The position numbers and the translations under genes were made by a program. Below the pieces are notes generated by a model, which worked only from the letters and a program-made list of their open reading frames with translations, had not been told where the DNA came from and did no database searches. A stretch of DNA of 14,566 nt from Actinomycetota bacterium. GTDB lineage: Bacteria > Actinomycetota > Humimicrobiia > Humimicrobiales > Humimicrobiaceae. Positions 8,143-14,566 of the stretch are shown here, piece after piece (the first letter of the stretch is position 1; each line of letters begins with the position of its first letter). The stretch lies in assembly GCA_016927635.1 (NCBI GenBank), contig JAFGMJ010000257.1, forward strand, positions 1 through 14,566, in the 5' to 3' direction.

Positions 8143-8143
<1 letters not shown>
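7745..8143 (-). CDS. atpC: F1F0 ATP synthase epsilon subunit
   Basis: The epsilon subunit is part of the central stalk and couples the c ring to gamma; its C-terminal helices can inhibit ATP hydrolysis. The 132-residue protein has the usual beta-sandwich domain, with the conserved SGSLGILPKHMPIIT segment in the first half, then a two-helix C-terminal domain (about 90-132). The segment CRGHFEFF replaces the common GGF.EV motif, a mild divergence. The stop of atpD and the ATG overlap as TGATG, so translation is probably coupled, and no Shine-Dalgarno is visible. A GTG one codon upstream (8146) is an alternative start. Confidence 0.94.
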
Positions 8144-9630
<1,487 letters not shown>

Positions 9631-9723
9631 TTACCTCATCCTATTTGTAATACCGCTATATTAACCGTTTTTTAATATTATATTCAAAATATACCGGCAA
9701 TTGTTTTAAAGAATTAATAATTT

Positions 9724-10752
9724 TCAGTCAGCGCTGACATTAAAAGATTCAAAACCTGAGACTATCTCCGATATTTCCATTGTTATCTGCTGCTGCCTTG
9801 CACGGTGATACATCAGCGTAAGGCCATTGATTATTTCATCTGCATTTTCACTTGCAGTCTTCATAGCCGTCATCCTGGCTCCGGTTTCGCTGGCAGTTGA
9901 CTCCAGCAGTATGCCGTAAACCACAGAATATATGTATTCCGGCAGCATTGAACCCAGGACCTCCTGAAGTGAAGGATCGTAAATAAATTCAGGCCTGAGC
10001 CTGCATACCCTGCCGCCTATCAATGTATCCACTGTGCCCCTGGACCTGCCCATAACCTTATCAGCGCCTGAATTAAGGTTTCCTTCACTGGAGTAATTTC
10101 GGCCGAATCTGTCAATAAATACCTCTAAGTTTTTGCTGTTTAAAATATTGCTTGGAATTTCACTTTCATATATCGATATGGGAAAAAGCTGGCGCACAGT
10201 CGGATATATCTCGGCAGGATTTTTAAATTTTGTATAACAGATAAAAACCCTGTTTGCCTGGCCTGATAAAAAGCGCGACATAAGGTCTTTGGAAATTTCT
10301 CTTGCATCCAGGAATTTCGGGTAGTCAGACATGTTCTCATAGGACCTGGCGACTTTATAACCCATATAATTGAAATAATTTTTACCCCTGGTGCCGATTA
10401 TTTCAAGCGTAACGCTCCTTTGCGATTTTTCCAGCGCCGCTATCATCTTCTCTATAAGCCTTATGATATTGACATTGTATCCTCCGCAAAGGCCCCTGTC
10501 TGCAGTTACTCCCATCAAAAGAACTTTATTGTCAATTTCAGGTTCTGCAAGAAGCGGGTCAGCGACAGTGGATGAAAAGCATGCTATATCCATTATAACG
10601 TTTTCAATCCCTTCAATAAAACCGCGGGCTTCATTTATCCTGTGCTGGGCTTTTCTTATCTTGGAAGAAGCTATCATCTCCATGGCTTTGGTTATCTTGC
10701 GTGTCCCTTTTATGCTTTTTATCCGGTTTCTTATATCTTCTGACTTTTCCAT
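9724..10752 (-). CDS. atpG: F1F0 ATP synthase gamma subunit
   Basis: The rotating central shaft of F1. The N-terminal helix (IRNRIKSIKGTRKITKAMEM) and the C-terminal helix (ESTASETGARMTAMKTASENADEII, then ITMEISEIVSG) form the coiled coil inside alpha3beta3. ADRGLCGGYN (84-93) is the conserved Rossmann-domain motif. At 342 residues it is about 50 longer than the roughly 290 of common bacterial gamma subunits. Most of the excess is at about 207-250, before the conserved YDPSLQEVL (YEFEPS-type) segment, and is rich in Arg, Gly and Ser; a short tail follows the usual end. The ATG comes four bases after the atpA stop and has no Shine-Dalgarno, so translation is probably coupled to atpA. Confidence 0.97.
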   Translation of the reverse strand: MEKSEDIRNRIKSIKGTRKITKAMEMIASSKIRKAQHRINEARGFIEGIENVIMDIACFSSTVADPLLAEPEIDNKVLLMGVTADRGLCGGYNVNIIRLIEKMIAALEKSQRSVTLEIIGTRGKNYFNYMGYKVARSYENMSDYPKFLDAREISKDLMSRFLSGQANRVFICYTKFKNPAEIYPTVRQLFPISIYESEIPSNILNSKNLEVFIDRFGRNYSSEGNLNSGADKVMGRSRGTVDTLIGGRVCRLRPEFIYDPSLQEVLGSMLPEYIYSVVYGILLESTASETGARMTAMKTASENADEIINGLTLMYHRARQQQITMEISEIVSGFESFNVSAD

Positions 10753-10756
10753 GGCT

Positions 10757-12271
10757 TTAAGAAATGAAAAAATTCTTGAATTTCACAATCGCTTCGCTTA
10801 TTCTTTCTTCAAGGCCAGCACTTATATCTTTTGCCTGGCGAAGCTCTTCCATGATTTCCCTTGAAGTGCTGTGAATATATTCAATAAAATCACTTTCGAA
10901 TTTTTTAAGCATTTTAACCTCGATATCATCAAGATACCCCCTTGTAAGGGCAAAAAGTATAAGCACCTGGTCCTCAACATCCATAGGGCTGTACTGGGCC
11001 TGCTTTAAAACTTCCACAGTCCTTTCACCCCTGTAAATCTGCTTTTTTGTCTCCCTGTCCAGTTCTGTGCCAAATTTGGCAAATGTTTCAAGTTCCCTGT
11101 ACTGTGCAAGGTCAAGCCTTAGCATTGATGCGACTTTTTTCATTGCATTTATCTGCGCATTGCCTCCGACTCTTGAAACGGAAATTCCCGGGTTGATTGC
11201 TGGCCTGATTCCTGCATTGAACAGATCGTCTTCAAGATATATCTGGCCGTCAGTTATTGAAACCACATTGGTGGGAATATATGATGAAATATCTCCAGCT
11301 TTTGTCTCTATTACTGGTATGGCAGTAAGGGAACCCCCGCCTTCCTTATCGGAGAGTTTTGCTGCACGTTCAAGAAGCCTTGAATGCAGGTAAAATATAT
11401 CGCCGGGATATGCCTCTCTGCCGGGCGGCCTTTTAAGAAGCAGGGAAATCTGCCTGTATGCAACTGCGTGTTTTGAAAGATCATCATAAAGGACAAGCGC
11501 GTTTTTACCGCTGTACATAAAATACTCACCCATTGCGCAGCCTGCATATGGAGCTATGTACTGCAGCGCAGCAGATTCCTTGGCTGTTGCGCTCACTATT
11601 GTGGTGTAGGCCATTGCCCCGGCTTCATTTAATTTGTCGACTAAACGCGCAATGGTGGATGTCTTCTGCCCAATTGCTACAAAAATACAATAAACATCCT
11701 TGCCCTTCTGGTTTATTATTGTATCAATCAGTAATGCTGATTTTCCAATGCTTCTGTCGCCTATTACAAGTTCCCTCTGCCCCTTTCCTATGGGTATCAT
11801 GGAATCAATAGCCTTAATGCCTGTCTGAAGCGGCTCGTCTACAGGCTGCCTGGAAACAACGCCCGGAGCAGTGAATTCAACCGGCCTGTACTGGAAGTTT
11901 TTTATCTGCCCACGGCCGTCAACGGGATTGCCAAGAGGGTCGATTATGCGGCCCAGCAAATCCTTTCCGACAGGTACCTGTAAGATATTGCCTGTGCATT
12001 TTACAGTATCGCCTTCCTGTATCTTCTCATAATCACCCAGTATTATTACCCCTATTTCATTTCTGTCCAGGTTAAGCACAACGCCATATACGCCTTCTGA
12101 GAATGCGAGCATTTCGCCTGCCATTGTTTTTGTGAGCCCTGAAACCCGGGCTATGCCGTCCCCGGCCTCCAGCACTCTGCCGATCTCTTCTACAGCAGCC
12201 TCTTTTTTATATTCATTTATCTGCAGATTTATAAGCTTTGTTATTTTATCTGTGTCAATTTTCAATGCCAA
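10757..12271 (-). CDS. atpA: F1F0 ATP synthase alpha subunit
   Basis: The alpha subunit alternates with beta in F1 and supplies the arginine finger. From the TTG at 12271 the protein has 504 residues, the usual length. This start is preferred because AGGGAG sits six bases upstream. The frame stays open to a further TTG at 12292, which would give 511 residues and lacks a ribosome site. The arginine finger is in [10 protein letters not shown] (Arg367). The P-loop of this non-catalytic site reads GDRSIGKS (171-178) where most bacteria have GDRQTGKT, which keeps the Walker A pattern but changes three residues. The start overlaps the end of atpH by 17 bases. Confidence 0.96.
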   Translation of the reverse strand: MALKIDTDKITKLINLQINEYKKEAAVEEIGRVLEAGDGIARVSGLTKTMAGEMLAFSEGVYGVVLNLDRNEIGVIILGDYEKIQEGDTVKCTGNILQVPVGKDLLGRIIDPLGNPVDGRGQIKNFQYRPVEFTAPGVVSRQPVDEPLQTGIKAIDSMIPIGKGQRELVIGDRSIGKSALLIDTIINQKGKDVYCIFVAIGQKTSTIARLVDKLNEAGAMAYTTIVSATAKESAALQYIAPYAGCAMGEYFMYSGKNALVLYDDLSKHAVAYRQISLLLKRPPGREAYPGDIFYLHSRLLERAAKLSDKEGGGSLTAIPVIETKAGDISSYIPTNVVSITDGQIYLEDDLFNAGIRPAINPGISVSRVGGNAQINAMKKVASMLRLDLAQYRELETFAKFGTELDRETKKQIYRGERTVEVLKQAQYSPMDVEDQVLILFALTRGYLDDIEVKMLKKFESDFIEYIHSTSREIMEELRQAKDISAGLEERISEAIVKFKNFFIS

Positions 12272-12869
12272 AATATTCTCCCTTAAGTTCAAGAGATTTT
12301 AATTTCTGCCGCATATCTTCAATTTTATTCTTAACACTTAAGTCTATTACCCTTTCACCGATTTTTATCACAATGCCTCCGATTATATTGCTGTCCACTA
12401 TGTTTTTTATCCTCACGTCAAGCCCGGTTTTTGTGTCAACGTCCTTTTTAATTGCCTTTAGCGTGCTGCCTTCCAGCTCTATAGCGCTTATGACATTTAT
12501 AAGTATCTGTTTCTTAAATCTGTTTGTAATTGCGACATAGTCCTGGTAAATCTGTTCAGACATTTCTGCAAGCCCAAGAATTACCATAATTGCCGCAAAA
12601 GCTTTAATGGCTGCGCCCGCTTTCCTGCCTGTTATTTCAAGTAATGTATTTATTCTTTCTCCCTCTTTTATTGAAGGATCAGATATATATTTTTTAAGGT
12701 CCAGGTTCAAAATAACAGCGTCTTTTAGCTGTTTTAGTTCTTCCTCTGACTGTTCAACGGAATTTTCTGCCAGAGCAATGTTAAAAATTGCCTGGGCATA
12801 ATAATCAGTTTTAAACTTTTTATTTTCTTTCTTTTCCAAGTCTTTAAATCCCAAATTTTTTAAGGCCAA
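12255..12869 (-). CDS. atpH: F1F0 ATP synthase delta subunit
   Basis: Delta is part of the peripheral stalk and ties the b subunits to the top of F1. The protein is recognised by the N-terminal helical domain beginning [11 protein letters not shown] (23-33) and by the C-terminal [22 protein letters not shown] segment (160-181), the family signature. The 204 residues exceed the usual 180 or so, mainly through a lysine-rich N-terminus. The start is uncertain: the first possible codon after the upstream stop is the TTG at 12869, with no clear Shine-Dalgarno, and another TTG lies at 12839. No in-frame ATG precedes the conserved part. It begins 36 bases after atpF, in the same frame. Confidence 0.92.
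   Translation of the reverse strand: MALKNLGFKDLEKKENKKFKTDYYAQAIFNIALAENSVEQSEEELKQLKDAVILNLDLKKYISDPSIKEGERINTLLEITGRKAGAAIKAFAAIMVILGLAEMSEQIYQDYVAITNRFKKQILINVISAIELEGSTLKAIKKDVDTKTGLDVRIKNIVDSNIIGGIVIKIGERVIDLSVKNKIEDMRQKLKSLELKGEYFGIEN
12278..12283 (-). promoter_or_regulatory. ribosome site deciding the atpA start
   Basis: The minus strand reads AGGGAG six bases before the TTG at 12271. It lies inside the atpH gene, and within the longer atpA frame that would start at the TTG at 12292, so it argues for the shorter atpA. Confidence 0.6.
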
Positions 12870-12905
12870 TGCTTCAAATAATGCAAATTCATTATTTTCT
12901 AATGG

Positions 12906-13409
12906 TTAAATCTTTTCGATTTCATTTAAACTTTCTTCTATAAGCCTTTTGTGATCTTGCTCTGACAGCTTTCTGCTTATTATTTTTTCAGATGCGTCAA
13001 GGGCAATATCTACAATGCGGTCCCTGACTTCCTCCAGGGATCTTATCTTCTCATTATCTATTTCCTGCATCGCAGCCTGCATTATTGTCCTTGATTTTTC
13101 ACTTGCTTTTTCCTCTATTTCTTCCCTTATTTTTTTTGCCTCAGTTTTGCCGTCATGGATTATTCTCTGCGCTTCTTCTCTTGCGGCATCCAGAAGCATT
13201 TCCTTTTCCTGGATTAGCTTACTGGCGGCATCATTTTTCCTTTCAGCGCTGTCAAGGCTTTCCCGTATTTCCTGCTGCCTTTTTTCAAGTATCCTGTTAA
13301 CAGGTTTGGCTACAAATTTTAATACAACTGCAAGAAGTATTACAAAAGATATAACCGACCAGAATACAGTGCTGGTCATAGGATTTATTATTTTAAGTAC
13401 TTCTTCCAA
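12906..13409 (-). CDS. atpF: F1F0 ATP synthase b subunit
   Basis: The b subunit dimer is the peripheral stalk. The 167-residue protein has one membrane helix (about 13-34) after the conserved INPMTSTVFW, then a KPVNRILEKRQQEI turn and a long, highly charged alpha-helical coiled coil (about 40-140) rich in Glu, Lys, Arg and Ala, ending in a short C-terminal part that would bind delta. Length is typical. It begins with TTG, supported by TGAGGTG eight bases upstream. It lies 43 bases after atpE and 36 bases before atpH. Only one b-type gene is present, so a homodimer is expected. Confidence 0.95.
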   Translation of the reverse strand: MEEVLKIINPMTSTVFWSVISFVILLAVVLKFVAKPVNRILEKRQQEIRESLDSAERKNDAASKLIQEKEMLLDAAREEAQRIIHDGKTEAKKIREEIEEKASEKSRTIMQAAMQEIDNEKIRSLEEVRDRIVDIALDASEKIISRKLSEQDHKRLIEESLNEIEKI

Positions 13410-13417
13410 CTTATTTA

Positions 13418-13424
13418 CACCTCA
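13418..13424 (-). promoter_or_regulatory. ribosome site deciding the atpF TTG start
   Basis: TGAGGTG on the minus strand lies eight bases upstream of the TTG at 13409 and supports that codon as the true start. Confidence 0.65.
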
Positions 13425-13452
13425 CAATATTTAATAAAGCAATTCCTGGCAA

Positions 13453-13683
13453 TCAAGCGACAAAAATAAGAAGGAATGCCACAACAAGAGCGTAAAGAGC
13501 TATTGCCTCAGCAAAAGCGATGCCTATAAACATTGCCGTGTTTATCTGGCCGCTTGCCTCTGGTTGCCTTGCTATTCCTTCAAGCGCCTTTCCCACAAGG
13601 TTTCCTATGGCTATTGCAGGTGCTATAGAGCCCACGCCCATTGCAAATCCGGCCGCAAGTAAAGCTGCCACTTTAGGTTCCAT
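13453..13683 (-). CDS. atpE: F1F0 ATP synthase c subunit
   Basis: The proteolipid that forms the rotor ring in the membrane. The 76 residues make two membrane helices (about 5-32 and 48-75) joined by the polar loop ARQPE (38-42), the family signature. The ion-binding carboxylate is Glu59 in AFAEAIALY. Compared with the Na+-binding ring of Ilyobacter, the positions of Gln32, Ser66 and Thr67 are Ile26, Ala60 and Ile61, so proton coupling is predicted although the Tyr is kept (Tyr64). The glycine motif of helix 1 is partly replaced by alanine (GVGSIAPAIAIG). The ATG has an ideal AGGAGG five bases upstream, the best ribosome site in the operon, as expected for the subunit needed in most copies. 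Confidence 0.97.
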   Translation of the reverse strand: MEPKVAALLAAGFAMGVGSIAPAIAIGNLVGKALEGIARQPEASGQINTAMFIGIAFAEAIALYALVVAFLLIFVA

Positions 13684-13688
13684 TTAAT

Positions 13689-13694
13689 CCTCCT
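13689..13694 (-). promoter_or_regulatory. consensus ribosome site of atpE
   Basis: A perfect AGGAGG on the minus strand, five bases before the ATG, preceded by a leader made almost only of A and T. This fits strong translation of the c subunit compared with its neighbours, most of which have weak sites or TTG starts. Confidence 0.75.
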
Positions 13695-13751
13695 GTTGTA
13701 TTTTTAAAAATTTGCCTAATTGATATTATAATTTCTTTTTTATTTTATTTT

Positions 13752-14489
13752 TCAATGCCTCGGATTTACGACATCCCCAATATAAAGCGCTGAAAGTATT
13801 GCAAATATATATGCCTGTATTGCTGATACAAAAAGCTCAAGCACCATCATAATGACTGCAAAAGGAACTGCGGCTATGGCAATAAAATAATTCCTGAAAT
13901 AAATTATAAGGCCGAGTATAACAAAAATAATGGTATGACCCGCAAGCATATTTGCCATAAGTCGTATAAAGAGTGAAAAAGGTTTGGCTATAGTGCTTAT
14001 TATTTCTATGGGAACCACTATTACAAGCATCCATTTAGGCACTGCCGATGGCGCATATGTCCTTAAATAGCCCTTAAAGCCGTTTTTGGCAAGATTTGTT
14101 ATCTGTACAGTGAAAAAAATTATAACTGCCAGCACAAGCGGCACTACAGGGTTTGAAGTGGGGGTGTATGCTCCGGGAATAAGCCCTATCCAGTTATTTG
14201 CAAGAACAAATATAAAAACTGTCATTATAAGGGGCACCCATCTGTCGCCTTCTTTTGGGCCAATCATATTATAGCATATGCCCCTTTTGACAAAATTATA
14301 AGCAAATTCAATGACAACCTGCTTTTTGGATGGAACAGTTTTAAGCCTGAGGGAGAAAATAATAATGATTATTATAAATATTGCAACCCCTGCAAACATT
14401 GATATTGCCAGGTTTGTAATTGATATATCAAAAGAACCGATCTTAATTGGTATTACCACATTATTATAAAAATGTTCGAGTACTTCCAA
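13752..14489 (-). CDS. atpB: F1F0 ATP synthase a subunit
   Basis: The a subunit forms the ion half-channels beside the c ring. The protein has five or six membrane helices; the essential stator arginine lies in SLFIRLMANMLAGH (Arg176 from this start), followed by the C-terminal VSAIQAYIFAILSALYIGD helix. WIGLIPGAYTPTS is another family landmark. I place the start at the TTG at 14489, because GGGAG lies five bases upstream, giving 245 residues. The frame also contains a TTG at 14501 (249 residues) without a ribosome site, and no in-frame ATG before the upstream TAG. It is the first gene of the operon in this window; atpI, if present, is beyond the right edge. Confidence 0.95.
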   Translation of the reverse strand: MEVLEHFYNNVVIPIKIGSFDISITNLAISMFAGVAIFIIIIIIFSLRLKTVPSKKQVVIEFAYNFVKRGICYNMIGPKEGDRWVPLIMTVFIFVLANNWIGLIPGAYTPTSNPVVPLVLAVIIFFTVQITNLAKNGFKGYLRTYAPSAVPKWMLVIVVPIEIISTIAKPFSLFIRLMANMLAGHTIIFVILGLIIYFRNYFIAIAAVPFAVIMMVLELFVSAIQAYIFAILSALYIGDVVNPRH

Positions 14490-14494
14490 AATTG

Positions 14495-14499
14495 CTCCC
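14495..14499 (-). promoter_or_regulatory. ribosome site deciding the atpB start
   Basis: GGGAG on the minus strand, five bases before the TTG at 14489. It overlaps the alternative TTG at 14501 and so favours the shorter protein. Confidence 0.5.
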
Positions 14500-14566
14500 A
14501 AGACATCAGTTTTTAAATTAAAAAGTTGGGCCTATAAACTCTTTAAAACGCCAAGGTTTCACTTTT

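Noticed and set aside
10391..10864. Plus-strand open frame of 157 codons opposite atpG and the end of atpA
   Set aside because: It spans two conserved genes on the other strand and shows no family motif.
13684..13751. TATAAT in the atpB-atpE gap as an internal promoter
   Set aside because: The -35 position is GAAAAA and the region is nearly pure A/T, so the match is likely by chance.

Overview
The window holds fourteen protein genes, thirteen of them on the minus strand. They form an F-type ATP synthase operon (atpBEFHAGDC, right half), then murA, then a four-gene cell-envelope polysaccharide block (LytR-CpsA-Psr protein, CapD/WbpM-like dehydratase, phosphoglycosyl transferase, UroD-family protein). 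At the left edge a plus-strand gene runs in from outside and converges on the block. No RNA gene, insertion sequence, CRISPR array or phage gene is visible. No gene-free stretch exceeds 300 bases; the longest gaps are murA to the LCP gene (114 bases) and atpG to atpD (99 bases).

Organism: a bacterium using the standard code (TAA and TGA stops), with AT-rich DNA, Shine-Dalgarno signals of the GGAGG type and frequent TTG starts. atpC followed by murA, plus an LCP protein ending in a LytR_C domain, points to the Gram-positive or Terrabacteria side (deep Actinomycetota, Bacillota or relatives, probably uncultivated). This placement is inference from gene order and family content; nothing here fixes the phylum.

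Layout on the minus strand, right to left: atpB (a), atpE (c ring), atpF (b), atpH (delta), atpA (alpha), atpG (gamma), atpD (beta), atpC (epsilon). This is a complete set of structural subunits in the canonical order. atpI is not in the window; only 65 bases upstream of the longest atpB frame are present. The c subunit lacks the usual Na+ ligands, so the enzyme is probably proton coupled. murA follows 59 bases after atpC. A good sigma70-type promoter lies between murA and the LCP gene and probably starts the envelope transcript.

The envelope block has a coherent logic. The dehydratase would make a modified UDP-sugar, the phosphoglycosyl transferase would load a sugar phosphate on the lipid carrier, and the LCP protein would attach the finished polymer to peptidoglycan made through MurA. 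The last gene, a UroD-superfamily protein that is not a normal HemE, does not fit that logic and is one of the more interesting items. The LCP protein is also unusual in carrying two Ig-like repeats between its catalytic and LytR_C domains. I see no convincing new multi-gene system; most of the window is conserved housekeeping.
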